Shown here: positions 31,449-41,158 of the stretch, in pieces
Layout: every line of letters begins with the position of its first letter
How positions within the stretch are numbered: position 1 is the first letter of the stretch
Source of the DNA: Sinorhizobium fredii NGR234
Lineage (GTDB): Bacteria; Pseudomonadota; Alphaproteobacteria; Rhizobiales; Rhizobiaceae
Direction of reading: 5' to 3'
DNA length: 64,000 bases
Assembly: GCF_000018545.1 (NCBI RefSeq)
Contig: NC_012587.1
Coordinates: 3,008,001-3,072,000, forward strand
Made by a program: the position numbers and the translations under genes
Notes under the pieces: model-generated
Told to the model about the DNA's origin: nothing
What the model saw: the letters and a program-made list of their open reading frames with translations, nothing else
The model's database searches: none

Positions 31449-33413
31449 ATGCCGACGACAGGAATCCCACCCCTCGGCGTGACCCGCACGACTGACGGAA
31501 CATGCTTCGCCGTCTGGTCCCACAATGCCGCCCGCATCGATCTCTGCCTGTTCGACAAGCAAGGCAAAAAGGAGCTGCGCCGCCTGCCGATGACGCGCGA
31601 CGGCGATGTGCATAGCATCATCCTCGCTGGCGTGCCGCTCGGTACCCGCTACGGCCTGCGTGCCGAGGGCGTCTACTCGCCCGACCACGGACTGTGGTTC
31701 GACCCCTCCAAGCTGCTCGTCGACCCCTATGCCGTGGAACTCGACCGCCCCTTTCGCCACGATCCACGGCTGACGATGTTCGGCGAGGAGACGGCCGACC
31801 TCGTGCCGAAGGCGATCGTCACCGACGTCAAGGCCGTGAAGCCGAAGCCGCCGCTGTTTGAGCCCGGCGGGCTGATCTACGAGGTCGCCGTCAAGCCGTT
31901 CACCATGCTTCATCCCGGCATTCCGGAGAAGAAACGCGGCACGCTGGCTGCCCTCGCCGAGCCGGTCGTCATCGAGCACCTCACCCGCCTCGGTGTGTCC
32001 GCCGTCGAACTGATGCCGATCATCGCCTGGATCGACGAGCGGCACCTGCCGCCGCTCGGGCTCCACAATGGCTGGGGCTACAATCCGATCGCGCCGATGG
32101 CGCTCGATCCGCGCCTCGTTCCCGGCGGCGTCAAGGAACTGCGCAAGACCGTCGAGGCGCTGCACAAGGCCGGCATCGGCGTCATCCTCGATCTCGTCTT
32201 CAACCATTCCGGCGAGAGCGACCGCTACGGCACGACGCTTTCGATGCGCGGGCTCGACAATCTCACCTATTATCGCCATGTCACCGACGAGCCGGGCGAG
32301 CTCATCAACGACACCGGCTGCGGCAACACCATCGCCTGCGATCACCCGATGGTCCGAAGGCTGATCCTCGACAGTCTGCGCCATTTCGTTCTTGCCGCCG
32401 GCGTCGATGGTTTCCGCTTCGACCTTGCCTCCATCCTCGGCCGGGACATGGGCGGCTTTCACCGCGACGCAGCCCTCTTCGCCGCGATCGCGGTCGATCC
32501 GCTGCTTTCCGACCGCATCCTGATCGCCGAGCCCTGGGACACCGGCCCCGGCGGCTACCAGCTCGGCAATTTCCCGCACCCCTTTCTCGAATGGAACGAT
32601 CGCGCCCGCGACGATATCCGCCGTTACTGGCGCGGCGATCGGCACGCCGTCGGGACGCTCGCCACCGCGCTTGCCGGCTCTTCCGAGACCTTCTCGCGCT
32701 GGGGCGAGACGACGACGCGCAGCGTCAACTTCATCGCCGCCCATGACGGCTTCACGCTCTTCGACCTCGTCGCCTATGCGCGCAAACACAACGAGGCGAA
32801 TGGCGAAGGCAATCGCGACGGGCACAACGAGAATTACTCCTGGAACAATGGCGCCGAGGGCGCGACCGAGGATCCGGAGGTGGATGCGGCGCGGCGCAAT
32901 GATGCGATGGCGCTCGCCGGTAGCCTGTTCGCCTCGCGCGGAACGATCATGCTGACGGCGGGGGACGAAGGCGGCCGCAGCCAGCACGGCAACAACAATG
33001 CCTATGCGCAGGACAATGTGACGACCTGGCTCGACTGGGAGGCGCTCGACCAGCAACTCGTCGACCACACGGCTGCCCTCTCCGCCATGCGCCGCCGCTT
33101 TGGGGTCTTCGACGACACGTCGTTCTTCACCGGACAGGGCGACGTCGACTGGCTGCGGCTCGACGGCCGTCCGATGACCGTCGAGGATTGGGAACATCCG
33201 GCGACCGACAACTTTATCATGGTGCTGGCGACGGGAGATCGGCAACAGCAGCGATCGACCCGGCTTGCCGTGGTCATCAACCGCAGCCATGCGTTGCACC
33301 CCTTCAGGCCGCCCCCGAGCCTCGACGGCGAATGGCGCGACGCCCTTACGGGCGTGGCGCTGCCGGCCTGCGCCCCGGCGCGTACGGTCACCTTCCTGGT
33401 CGAGGTTTTCTAA
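31449..33413 (+). CDS. glgX: glycogen debranching enzyme
   Basis: GlgX hydrolyses alpha-1,6 branches of phosphorylase-trimmed glycogen. The 654-residue protein has an N-terminal CBM48-like domain and a GH13 barrel with HNGWGYNP, GVDGFRFDLAS (nucleophile Asp), ILIAEPWDTG (acid/base Glu) and IAAHDGFTLFDLV (transition-state region). The start at 31449 (MPTTGIPPLG) has GAAGGGAAG upstream; earlier in-frame codons translate an intergenic repeat. It ends the glycogen gene series. The inverted repeat upstream may reduce its expression relative to the other glg genes. Confidence 0.95.
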   Translation: MPTTGIPPLGVTRTTDGTCFAVWSHNAARIDLCLFDKQGKKELRRLPMTRDGDVHSIILAGVPLGTRYGLRAEGVYSPDHGLWFDPSKLLVDPYAVELDRPFRHDPRLTMFGEETADLVPKAIVTDVKAVKPKPPLFEPGGLIYEVAVKPFTMLHPGIPEKKRGTLAALAEPVVIEHLTRLGVSAVELMPIIAWIDERHLPPLGLHNGWGYNPIAPMALDPRLVPGGVKELRKTVEALHKAGIGVILDLVFNHSGESDRYGTTLSMRGLDNLTYYRHVTDEPGELINDTGCGNTIACDHPMVRRLILDSLRHFVLAAGVDGFRFDLASILGRDMGGFHRDAALFAAIAVDPLLSDRILIAEPWDTGPGGYQLGNFPHPFLEWNDRARDDIRRYWRGDRHAVGTLATALAGSSETFSRWGETTTRSVNFIAAHDGFTLFDLVAYARKHNEANGEGNRDGHNENYSWNNGAEGATEDPEVDAARRNDAMALAGSLFASRGTIMLTAGDEGGRSQHGNNNAYAQDNVTTWLDWEALDQQLVDHTAALSAMRRRFGVFDDTSFFTGQGDVDWLRLDGRPMTVEDWEHPATDNFIMVLATGDRQQQRSTRLAVVINRSHALHPFRPPPSLDGEWRDALTGVALPACAPARTVTFLVEVF

Positions 33414-33490
33414 AGTTTTACCGCCACTTGCTAGAAATTGCCCGGCCGGCCTATAGATCGTTAGGGAGGCCGCTGGTTCAGGACAAGCAC

Positions 33491-33979
33491 ATGCCGCAAG
33501 ACATTTCACTTTCCGAGGTAAGAGATCTGATCGGCAAAGAGATCGGCGTATCCGACTGGATCACCGTTTCCCAGAAGACCATCGACAATTTTGCCGAGGC
33601 GACGGGCGACTTCCAGTTCATCCACACGAATCCCGAGCGCGCGGCGGCCGAAACGCCCTTCGGCGGCACGATTGCGCACGGTTTCCTGTCGCTCTCGCTG
33701 CTCTCGGCAATGAACTACAATTGCCTGCCGAAGATCCGCGAGCAGACGATGGGCATCAATTACGGCTTCGAAAAGGTGCGCTTCATGGCGCCCGTCAAGA
33801 GCGGCGCACGGGTGCGCGGCCGCTTCACCATGGCCGATGCCCGCTTCCGCGGCGCCGGCATGCTGATGATCACCTATGACGCGACCGTGGAGGTCGAAGG
33901 CGAACGCAAGCCGGCCCTGACCGCCGTGTGGCAGACGATCATCCAGTTCGACCCGAACGACCGGCCGGCGGATGCCTGA
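33491..33979 (+). CDS. MaoC-like (R)-specific enoyl-CoA hydratase
   Basis: This 162-residue protein has a hot-dog fold hydratase signature: the catalytic Asp and His in the FAEATGDFQFIHTN segment and the FGGTIAHGFLSLSLL motif. It probably hydrates a short acyl-CoA or a related thioester. The ATG at 33491 follows CAGGACA. Its reading frame is open for 300 bases upstream into glgX, which is a shadow. It is separate from the glg operon in function, and 77 bases behind it. Confidence 0.88.
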   Translation: MPQDISLSEVRDLIGKEIGVSDWITVSQKTIDNFAEATGDFQFIHTNPERAAAETPFGGTIAHGFLSLSLLSAMNYNCLPKIREQTMGINYGFEKVRFMAPVKSGARVRGRFTMADARFRGAGMLMITYDATVEVEGERKPALTAVWQTIIQFDPNDRPADA

Positions 33980-34054
33980 GGCCGGGCCGGCCGAGACCGT
34001 CCGCGGTGCATTTCGCGCCACAAGTCGGCCGAAAGCACTTCGAAAAGAAATTTG

Positions 34055-34182
34055 CCCCTCTCCTCGGGTTTAACCCGAGGACTAACCCTCTCCCGTAACG
34101 ACGGGGAGAGGGTACTTAGGCGGGTGCGGCAATACCCTTCGCCCCGCTTGCGGGGAGAAGGTGCCGGCAGGCGGATGAGGGG
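34055..34182. repeat. modular CCCCTCTCC rhizobial intergenic repeat, copy 1
   Basis: The element contains a CCTCGGG/CCCGAGG hairpin (34062-34080), a CCTCTCCC/GGGAGAGG pair and the closing GGGGAGAAGGTGCCGGCAG...GGATGAGGGG. The same modular layout recurs at 43303-43412 and 57460-57580. It lies after the MaoC-like gene. Confidence 0.75.
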
Positions 34183-34200
34183 TGAACGTCAAGCAGGCGG

Positions 34201-34233
34201 CAAAAGAAAAAGCGGCAGATCGCTCCGCCGCTT
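34201..34233 (-). terminator. terminator of the sox operon
   Basis: Read on the minus strand, AAGCGGC pairs with GCCGCTT, followed by a T-rich tract (TTTCTTTTG). It begins 21 bases after the soxG stop. Confidence 0.8.
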
Positions 34234-34254
34234 CCAGTTTAAAAGTACGCCGCT

Positions 34255-34803
34255 TCAATGCGCGGCGTCTTCAGCGCCTTCCGAAAGCAGGCCAAAGACG
34301 AAGGGTGAGAACGACCGCCAGCATTCGAGGCGGAAGGTATCCTCCGCGGTGCGGAGGAGAACGATCTCCGCCTTGCCGAAGACGGTGCGCGAGCAGGCGC
34401 CGACCGGGAAAAGGCCGAGCGACAGGTCCTGCGGGCAGCCGCTGTTGATCGCCACTTCCGCACCCGGTCCTCTGACGATGATCGCCGTGTTGCGGTGCGA
34501 GACGTCGACGGCCGAATGCAGGGCGCCGCTGGATGCGGCGGCGCCCATCAGGTCGGCACCGTCCTCGTCGATCACCAGCCACTCGTCCGGACCAAGCCAG
34601 AGCGCATGGCGGTTGCCGCTCGACGCCGAGGTCTTCGGCCTGAGCGGAAGCGTCACGCCGAGGGCGGCAGAGAGCGCCGGAACCGCGTCCTGGCCGGCGC
34701 GCAGCGAGATACGCGAGGCGGGTGCGGCCGGCGTCAGGATCGCCGCGTGCGAGCCGCCCCTGAGGCCGGCGAGCGGAGTTTTGCGAACTGCCTGGTCAGC
34801 CAT
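34255..34803 (-). CDS. soxG: sarcosine oxidase gamma subunit
   Basis: This is the 182-residue gamma subunit of heterotetrameric sarcosine oxidase, which oxidatively demethylates sarcosine to glycine, with the one-carbon unit passed to tetrahydrofolate. It has the SoxG/GcvT-like fold, with the LWLGPDEWLVIDEDG segment characteristic of the family. The ATG at 34803 is preceded by AAGGAGGT; an earlier frame start at 34827 lies inside soxA. It overlaps the soxA stop by eight bases and is last in soxBDAG. Confidence 0.93.
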   Translation of the reverse strand: MADQAVRKTPLAGLRGGSHAAILTPAAPASRISLRAGQDAVPALSAALGVTLPLRPKTSASSGNRHALWLGPDEWLVIDEDGADLMGAAASSGALHSAVDVSHRNTAIIVRGPGAEVAINSGCPQDLSLGLFPVGACSRTVFGKAEIVLLRTAEDTFRLECWRSFSPFVFGLLSEGAEDAAH

Positions 34804-37789
34804 GGAGGCGACCTCCTTCCTTGTCAAAGAACACCATGTCGCTCACCTCGACGGCGATCGTCCGATCGGCCATCGGTACGTAGAGCGTCTGTCCGAGCCG
34901 CGCCTGGCCGCCGGCAACGACCGCCATCGCAATCGAGCGGCCGCAATTCGACGACCAGTAGGACGACGTCACATGGCCGAGCATGGTCATCGGTTTCGGT
35001 TCGTTCGGGTCGGCGACGATCTGCGCGCCTTCCTCCAGCACCACCTTCGGATCCTTGGTGAGGAGGCCGACGAGCTGCTTGCGGCCGTCCTTGACGAGGT
35101 CGGGCCGCTTCAGGCCACGGATGCCGACGAAATCCGGCTTCTTCTTCGAGACCGCCCAGGAAAGCGCAGCGTCATGCGGCGTGAGGGTGCCGTCGGTGTC
35201 CTGGCCGACGATGATGTAGCCCTTCTCGGCGCGCAGCACGTGCATCGTCTCCGTGCCGTAGGCGCAGGCGCCCATCGGTTCGGCCCTGGCCCAGATCGCC
35301 TCCCAGACCGCCTGGCCGTAATCGGCCGGCACGTTGACCTCGAAGCCGAGCTCGCCGGTGAACGACATGCGGAACAGCCGGGTGGGCACGCCGCAGATGC
35401 GGCCTTCGGCAACGCTCATATGCGGGAAGGCCTCGTTCGACAGATCGATGCCTTCGACGAGCGGTGCGATGATCTCGCGCGCCTTCGGGCCCTGCACGGC
35501 GATGACGGCCCATTGCTCCGTCGTCGAGGTCAGCCATACCTTGAGATGCGGGAACTCGGTCTGCAGATAGTCTTCCATGTGGTGCAGGACGCGCGGCGCG
35601 CCGCCGGTCGTCGTCGTCACATGGAAGCGATCCTCGGCCAGCCGGCCGACCACGCCGTCGTCATAGACGAAGCCGTCGTCGCGCAGCATGATGCCGTAGC
35701 GGCAGCGGCCGGGCTTCAGATTGTCCCAGGCATTCGTATACATCAGGTTGAGGAACTGGGCGGCGTCCGGGCCGACCACCTCGATCTTACCGAGCGTCGA
35801 CGCGTCGAAGACGCCGGCCACTTCGCGGACCGTCTTGCACTCGCGGGCGACTGCCTCATGCATGTCCTCGCCCGCCTTCGGATAGAACCAGGCGCGTTTC
35901 CAGTTGCCGACATCCTCGAACTCGGCGCCCTGCGCCTCTTCCCAGGCATGCATCGGCGTCTTGCGGGCCGGATCGAACAGGCTGCCGCGCGAGTGATTAA
36001 CGATCGTGCCGAAGGTTATCGGCGTATAAGGTTGGCGGAAGGTCGTCAGCCCCACTTCCGGGATGCCCTTGCCGAGTGCTTCGGCGGCAATCGCGAGCCC
36101 GTGCATGTTGGAGAGCTTGCCCTGGTCGGAGGCCATGCCGTTGGTGGTGAAGCGCTTGATATGCTCCACCGAATGCATGCCCTCGCGCACCGCAAGGCGA
36201 ATGTCCTTGGCGCAGACGTCGTGCTGGAAATCGATGAACGCCTTGACGGTCGTGTCCGGTCCCGCCCCTTCGGCCGCGCCGATCATGCCGCCGGTCCATT
36301 CGAAGGCGTTCTGACCGGTAAGTGCGACCTGCTCGCCGCCTTCGGCGCCGGCAGCCCGGGCGGCCAGCTCGCCGGCGGCAAGCGCCTCGTCGATGGTCGC
36401 CTGAAGGTCGTCGGTGCCGTTGCAGGTGCCGATCGACAGGCAGTCCTGCGCGTAGGTGCCGGGCAGGAAGCGCTCCGTCTCCGCGTCGAACTTCACCTTG
36501 CCGCGCGACTGCGAGAAGAGGTGCACCGACGGCGTCCAGCCGGCCGAGACGAGCAACGCATCGACAGGGATCTTGCGCGCCCCGCGGCCGCCGTTGCGGG
36601 CGACGGTAATCGAGGCGATCCGAAGCTTGCCTGTCGTGTTGACGACGGAGTGGCCCGTCAGCACCTCGATGCCGAGATGTCTCGCCTTCTCCAGCACCGC
36701 TTCGCCCGGCTGCTCGCGGCAATCGACGATCGCCGCAACCGCGACGCCGGCCTTCCTGAGGTCGAAGGCGGCCTCGTAGGCGGAGTCATGCGCCGTGTAG
36801 ATGCCGACCTTCTTACCGACCGCGACACCGAAGTGGTTGAGATAGGTGCGGCCCGCCGAAGCCAGCATGATGCCCGGCCGGTCGTTGTTGGCGAAGACCA
36901 TGTGGCGCTCGATTGCGCCGTTGGCGAGGATGACCTTCTTGGCGCGCACCTGCCAGAGCCGCTCGCGTGGCAGCGCCTTGTCGACAGCGGCGAGATGGTC
37001 CGTCACTCGCTCCACGAGGCCGACGAAATTATGGTTGTAGTAGCCGAAGGCCGTGGTGCGGGTCAGCACCGTCACGTTGTCCATCCCGGCCAACGCCTTG
37101 CCGGTCTCCTGCGCCCAGACATAGCCCGGCTTGCCGTCGACGACCGTTCCGGTGTCGTGGTGGAGTGCACCCCCGACTTCCGGCTGTTCGTCGCAAAGGA
37201 AGACCTTCGCGCCGGCCTTTGCCGCGGCGAGTGCGGCCGCAAGACCGGCGACGCCGGCGCCCACCACCAGCACGTCGCAATGGACGTAGCGGCTGGCGTA
37301 GTGATCCGGATCGGGCTCGGTCGGCGCGACGCCGAGACCGGCCGCCCGGCGAATGAACGGCTCGTAGAGGCTGTGCCACGCCGCCTTCGGCCACATGAAG
37401 GTCTTGTAGTAGAAGCCGGCGGCGAAGAAGGGCGACAGAAGATCGTTGAAACCGCCGACGTCGAAGGCAAGCGACGGCCAGCGGTTCTGCGAAGAGACCT
37501 TCATGCCGTCGAAGACTTCCTGCACGGTGGCGCGCACGTTCGGCTGCCGGCGCGCTGCGTCACGAGAGACGTCGAGCAGCGCATTCGGTTCCTCCGCACC
37601 GGCGGAAAGAATGCCGCGCGGACGGTGATACTTGAACGACCGGCCGACCAGATGGATGTCGTTGGCGATCAGCGCCGAGGCGACCGTGTCGCCCTCGAGC
37701 GCCGTCAGCGTGCGACCGTCGAAGGTGAACCTGGCGGTGCGGGCCGGCGTCAGGCGTCCCGCACCCGAAATGCGATTGACGCCGCTCAT
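34796..37789 (-). CDS. soxA: sarcosine oxidase alpha subunit
   Basis: This 997-residue alpha subunit carries an N-terminal FDX-like/2Fe-2S-type small domain, an NAD(P)/FAD dinucleotide-binding fold with VVGAGVAGLAAALAAAKAG near residue 175, and a C-terminal GcvT-like tetrahydrofolate-binding region of about 380 residues (RAEKGYIIVGQDTDGT segment). It forms the large subunit of the cytosolic heterotetramer, and the tetrahydrofolate site lets it transfer formaldehyde-level carbon. GAAGGAG precedes the ATG, and its start overlaps the soxD stop by ATGA. Confidence 0.95.
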   Translation of the reverse strand: MSGVNRISGAGRLTPARTARFTFDGRTLTALEGDTVASALIANDIHLVGRSFKYHRPRGILSAGAEEPNALLDVSRDAARRQPNVRATVQEVFDGMKVSSQNRWPSLAFDVGGFNDLLSPFFAAGFYYKTFMWPKAAWHSLYEPFIRRAAGLGVAPTEPDPDHYASRYVHCDVLVVGAGVAGLAAALAAAKAGAKVFLCDEQPEVGGALHHDTGTVVDGKPGYVWAQETGKALAGMDNVTVLTRTTAFGYYNHNFVGLVERVTDHLAAVDKALPRERLWQVRAKKVILANGAIERHMVFANNDRPGIMLASAGRTYLNHFGVAVGKKVGIYTAHDSAYEAAFDLRKAGVAVAAIVDCREQPGEAVLEKARHLGIEVLTGHSVVNTTGKLRIASITVARNGGRGARKIPVDALLVSAGWTPSVHLFSQSRGKVKFDAETERFLPGTYAQDCLSIGTCNGTDDLQATIDEALAAGELAARAAGAEGGEQVALTGQNAFEWTGGMIGAAEGAGPDTTVKAFIDFQHDVCAKDIRLAVREGMHSVEHIKRFTTNGMASDQGKLSNMHGLAIAAEALGKGIPEVGLTTFRQPYTPITFGTIVNHSRGSLFDPARKTPMHAWEEAQGAEFEDVGNWKRAWFYPKAGEDMHEAVARECKTVREVAGVFDASTLGKIEVVGPDAAQFLNLMYTNAWDNLKPGRCRYGIMLRDDGFVYDDGVVGRLAEDRFHVTTTTGGAPRVLHHMEDYLQTEFPHLKVWLTSTTEQWAVIAVQGPKAREIIAPLVEGIDLSNEAFPHMSVAEGRICGVPTRLFRMSFTGELGFEVNVPADYGQAVWEAIWARAEPMGACAYGTETMHVLRAEKGYIIVGQDTDGTLTPHDAALSWAVSKKKPDFVGIRGLKRPDLVKDGRKQLVGLLTKDPKVVLEEGAQIVADPNEPKPMTMLGHVTSSYWSSNCGRSIAMAVVAGGQARLGQTLYVPMADRTIAVEVSDMVFFDKEGGRLHG

Positions 37790-38127
37790 TGCGCTGCTCC
37801 TTCCAGGGCCTCGTAGGTCTCGACCGTCGCGGCCGTCTTCGGCTGCGCATCGAGATCAGGCTTCGGCTCGCCGGCCTTGTAGGTCGTCAGGAACCGGTCG
37901 CTGACCGTATCACGGGCCGCGTTGAAGAAGCGGCTGCAGCCGTGAATGTGCCGCCATCTCTCGAAGATCACGCCCTTCGGGTTGTCGCGCAGGAAGAAAT
38001 AGGCTTCGAATTCTTCGTCGCTGATCTCGGCGATATTGGTCGGACGGACGATGTGGGCATCGCCGGCATTGCGGAACTCGAGCTCGGAGCGCTCTTCCTC
38101 GCAGTAGGGGCAGTAAATCAGAAGCAT
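37786..38127 (-). CDS. soxD: sarcosine oxidase delta subunit
   Basis: This is a 113-residue zinc-binding small subunit, with CPYC at residues 6-9 and the HIHGCSRFFN segment carrying the other ligands. The DNPKG and FNAARDT blocks are family-typical. The start at 38127 has GCGAGGA upstream; the longer frame to 38175 translates repeat sequence. It lies between soxB (69 bases away, with a RIME palindrome between) and soxA, which it overlaps by ATGA. Confidence 0.95.
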   Translation of the reverse strand: MLLIYCPYCEEERSELEFRNAGDAHIVRPTNIAEISDEEFEAYFFLRDNPKGVIFERWRHIHGCSRFFNAARDTVSDRFLTTYKAGEPKPDLDAQPKTAATVETYEALEGAAQ

Positions 38128-38144
38128 CTGGAATATCCTCGCAT

Positions 38145-38186
38145 TAGAGCGCCGCGCCTTTGACAGAAGGCGCAAAGGTCGCTCTA
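38145..38186. repeat. partial RIME palindrome inside the sox operon
   Basis: TAGAGCGCCGCGCC...GCGCAAAGGTCGCTCTA is an imperfect 42-bp palindrome, related to the first palindrome of the element at 41904-42010. It sits between soxB and soxD, so it is transcribed. Confidence 0.65.
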
Positions 38187-38196
38187 TCCTTCAACT

Positions 38197-39450
38197 CTAG
38201 TGCGCTACGGCGGCAGCTGCCGCCTCGTCGATGAGCCGCCCGGTGCGGAAGCGCTCGAGCGTCAGCCCCGCAGAGAGCCTGTGCGGCTCCCCGCGCGCGA
38301 TGAGATGGGCAAAGAGATTGGCCGAGCCCGGCGTCGCCTTGAAGCCGCCCGTCCCCCAGCCGGCATTGAGATAGAGGCCGGGGACCGGCGTCACGCCCTG
38401 GATCGGCGAGCGATCCTGCGTCACGTCGACGATGCCGCCCCATTGCCGCATCATCTTGACGCGGCGGAACATCGGGAAGAGCTCGCAGATCGCGTCGAGC
38501 GTATGGGTGATGATCTGCAGGCCGCCGGTCTGCGAATAGGAATTGTACTGGTCGGTACCGGCGCCGATGACGAACTCGCCCTTGTCCGACTGCGAGATAT
38601 AGGCATGCACCGAGTTCGACATCACCACGCAGGGGAAGATCGGCTTCAAGGGTTCGGAGACCAGGGCCTGCAGCGGCTGGCTCTGCAGCGGCACGCGCAC
38701 GTCCGCCATCTGCATCAGCACGGAGCTATGGCCGGCCGCGGAAATGCCGACCTTCTTCGCGCCGATGAAGCCGCGATTGGTGTCGACGCCGGTGACCCGG
38801 CCGGTTTCGTCGCGGCGGATGCCGGTCACTTCACAGTTCTGAATGATGTGCACGCCGCGGTCGGACGCCGCGCGGGCATAGCCCCAGGCAACGGCGTCGT
38901 GGCGCGCCGTGCCGCCGCGCCGCTGCAGTGCCGCACCGTTGATCGGGTAGCGGGCGCTCTTGGCGATATCGAGCGGCGGACAATAGGCTTTTGCCTGTTC
39001 CGGCGTCAGCCATTCGTTGTCGATGCCGTAGAGCCGGTTGGCATTGATGTGCCGCTTGAAGGACTGCTGGTCGTGGATGTTGTGCGACAGCATCATGACG
39101 CCGCGCGGCGAGTACATGACGTTGTAGTTGAGGTCCTGCGACAGGTTCTCCCAGAGCTTCAACGAATGCTCGTAGATGTCCATGCTCTCTTCATAGAGAT
39201 AGTTGGACCGGATGATCGTCGTGTTGCGGCCGGTATTGCCGCCGCCGATCCAGCCCTTCTCGAGCACGGCGACATTGGTGATGCCGTGCTCCTTGGCAAG
39301 ATAATAGGCCGCCCCAAGGCCATGCCCGCCACCGCCGATGATGATCACATCATATTGCGGGCGTGGTTCCGGCGAGGCCCAGTGGGGGCCCCAGCCCTTG
39401 TGGCCCCGCAATGCCTCGCGCGCCACGGCGAAAACAGAATATTTGCGCAT
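38197..39450 (-). CDS. soxB: sarcosine oxidase beta subunit
   Basis: The 417-residue beta subunit bears the FAD-binding Rossmann motif near residue 35 (IIGGGGHGLGAAYYLA) and hosts the sarcosine oxidation site and covalent FMN. It is a DAO-family flavoprotein. The ATG at 39450 is preceded by GGAG-like sequences. It is the first gene of soxBDAG; the operon promoter should lie in 39451-39781, shared divergently with rpsU. Confidence 0.95.
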   Translation of the reverse strand: MRKYSVFAVAREALRGHKGWGPHWASPEPRPQYDVIIIGGGGHGLGAAYYLAKEHGITNVAVLEKGWIGGGNTGRNTTIIRSNYLYEESMDIYEHSLKLWENLSQDLNYNVMYSPRGVMMLSHNIHDQQSFKRHINANRLYGIDNEWLTPEQAKAYCPPLDIAKSARYPINGAALQRRGGTARHDAVAWGYARAASDRGVHIIQNCEVTGIRRDETGRVTGVDTNRGFIGAKKVGISAAGHSSVLMQMADVRVPLQSQPLQALVSEPLKPIFPCVVMSNSVHAYISQSDKGEFVIGAGTDQYNSYSQTGGLQIITHTLDAICELFPMFRRVKMMRQWGGIVDVTQDRSPIQGVTPVPGLYLNAGWGTGGFKATPGSANLFAHLIARGEPHRLSAGLTLERFRTGRLIDEAAAAAVAH

Positions 39451-39781
39451 CCGCCTGCTACTCCATGAACCCCAAAAAATGTTCTGTCGGCGTTAGAAAT
39501 CGCAAATCCGGTGACGGCGCAACGTTTCTTTTGCGACGCGATCCGGCGGACTTGGGTGGACTTGCGACACAGGCGACAAACCGACGCTGTTGCTCGACGC
39601 CCGGTCTTCCTGCCGGCGGAGGCGCAAATTTCCCTTGAGCCCGATCTCGCCGCTGGACTTTCAGCCGATGATCTGGTATCCGCTCCTCTAATCGTAGAGC
39701 TTTCGGCTCAGCGAACGCAGACTTATTGCCTCCCAAACCTGATGGTGAGGCTGCCAACTCGAACAAAGGAACGGGATTCAC
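39451..39781. other. divergent intergenic region soxB / rpsU
   Basis: This 331-base region must contain the soxB promoter (minus) and the rpsU promoter (plus). I found no convincing -35/-10 pair or palindrome. The ORF-like stretches here read as non-coding. Confidence 0.5.
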
Positions 39782-39994
39782 GTGCAGGTACTTGTCCGCG
39801 ATAACAATGTCGATCAGGCGCTTCGCGCACTCAAGAAGAAGATGCAGCGCGAAGGCATTTTCCGCGAAATGAAGATGCGTGACTTCTACGAAAAGCCGTC
39901 CCAGAAGCGTGCGCGCGAAAAGGCTGAAGCCGTCCGCCGCGTTCGCAAGCTGGCCCGCAAGCGCGCACAGCGTGAAGGCCTTCTGGCCCGCTGA
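39782..39994 (+). CDS. rpsU: 30S ribosomal protein S21
   Basis: The 70-residue S21 is a very basic protein near the anti-Shine-Dalgarno end of 16S rRNA in the 30S subunit. It opens [20 protein letters not shown] and has an Arg-rich tail. It starts at a GTG (39782) with AAAGGAAC upstream. There is no clear terminator, though a T-run (GTTTTTT) follows. It is a single gene next to a TPR lipoprotein. Confidence 0.97.
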   Translation: MQVLVRDNNVDQALRALKKKMQREGIFREMKMRDFYEKPSQKRAREKAEAVRRVRKLARKRAQREGLLAR

Positions 39995-40245
39995 TTGGTC
40001 GTTTTTTCGACGTTTTCCAATGTAATTTGTGGCGGGGGCGAGGCATCGCCGCCGCCATTTTGATATGGACACCCTGTCCGTCGGCAGTCTAGCGTGACTG
40101 CCGCATCAGCTGGCGACGGTTCAGCCGCCCGGAAACAAGGCCGGACGGTTCGCCCGAGGCGCTCATAGAGCCCCCGGAGCCCCCGCGCCTTCGCCGCTCT
40201 CCGTAAAGGAAAGCACTGGGACCTTGTCGCTTTGAGGGATCGACT

Positions 40246-41133
40246 TTGACACTTGCTGCCATGACTGCGGACGTCTCCGGTTTCACCATCCAAGAGGCGC
40301 GCCGCCGCCACCAGCGCAATCCGAAGCTTGCCGCTATGCTGATACTCGGCTCGGCCCTGCTGCTTGCCGGATGCCAGACCGACAACGCCTCCGAATCGAT
40401 GATCCGTGTTGAACGAGCGCAGGGCTCGGAGGAAAACATCGCCTCGCTGTCGAGCGTCATCGCCTCAAATCCGAGCGACCCGGAAGCCTACAACGTGCGC
40501 GGCTCGGCTTACGGCCGCGCCGGTGAATTCCGCCGGGCGCTTGCCGATTTCGACCAGGCGATCAAGCTCAACCCGAGCTTCTACCAAGCCTATGCCAACC
40601 GCGGGCTCGTGCATCGCAACATGGGCGACCAGCAGGCCGCCCTTTCCGATTACAATGCCGCACTGCAGCTCAATTCGAGCTATGACGTAGCCTATATCGG
40701 CCGCGGCAATCTCTATCGCCAGGCCAACCAACTCGACAACGCCTTCAACGATTTCAACAAGGCGATCCAGCTCGACACCACCGATCCCCGCGCCTACCAC
40801 AATCGCGGCCTGATCTATCAGGCACGCAATGATCATGCCCATGCGATCGAGGATTTCTCGACGGCAATCTCGCTGTCGCCGAGTTCGGCCGAGCCCTATA
40901 ACGGCCGCGGCATTTCCTATGTGGCACAGGGCGACGACGACAACGCCTTCTCGGATTTCAACACGGCCATCAACCTCAACGGCAAGCTGGCCGAATCCTG
41001 GGCGAACCAAGCGCTGATCTATGAGCGTCGCGGCGAAAAGGCCAAGGCGCAGAAGTCCTATTCGCACGCGCTACAGCTCGATCCGAAATACGAGCCGGCC
41101 CGCGCCGGGCTTGCCCGCGTCAAGGCAACCTGA
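40246..41133 (+). CDS. TPR-repeat lipoprotein
   Basis: This 295-residue protein has a signal sequence ending in a lipobox (LLLAGC, Cys 43), so it is probably an outer-membrane or periplasm-anchored lipoprotein. It then has about six tetratricopeptide repeats (pattern AYNVRGSAYGRAGEFRRALA). GAGGGA is spaced 6-7 bases from a TTG at 40246, whereas the ATG at 40261 would have a poor spacing of 21 bases, so TTG is the better start; either gives an intact signal sequence. It resembles NlpI- or TadD-like TPR lipoproteins, but function is not assigned. A terminator follows. Confidence 0.85.
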   Translation: MTLAAMTADVSGFTIQEARRRHQRNPKLAAMLILGSALLLAGCQTDNASESMIRVERAQGSEENIASLSSVIASNPSDPEAYNVRGSAYGRAGEFRRALADFDQAIKLNPSFYQAYANRGLVHRNMGDQQAALSDYNAALQLNSSYDVAYIGRGNLYRQANQLDNAFNDFNKAIQLDTTDPRAYHNRGLIYQARNDHAHAIEDFSTAISLSPSSAEPYNGRGISYVAQGDDDNAFSDFNTAINLNGKLAESWANQALIYERRGEKAKAQKSYSHALQLDPKYEPARAGLARVKAT

Positions 41134-41158
41134 CCCCCAATCCCGTTCCTCTCCGTCG

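Noticed and set aside
33188..33490. N-terminal extension of the MaoC-like protein
   Set aside because: The extension translates glgX out of frame; the ATG at 33491 fits the family start.
34052..37816. 1254-residue plus-strand frame opposite soxA
   Set aside because: Begins inside an intergenic repeat and mirrors soxG and soxA codons; no motif seen.
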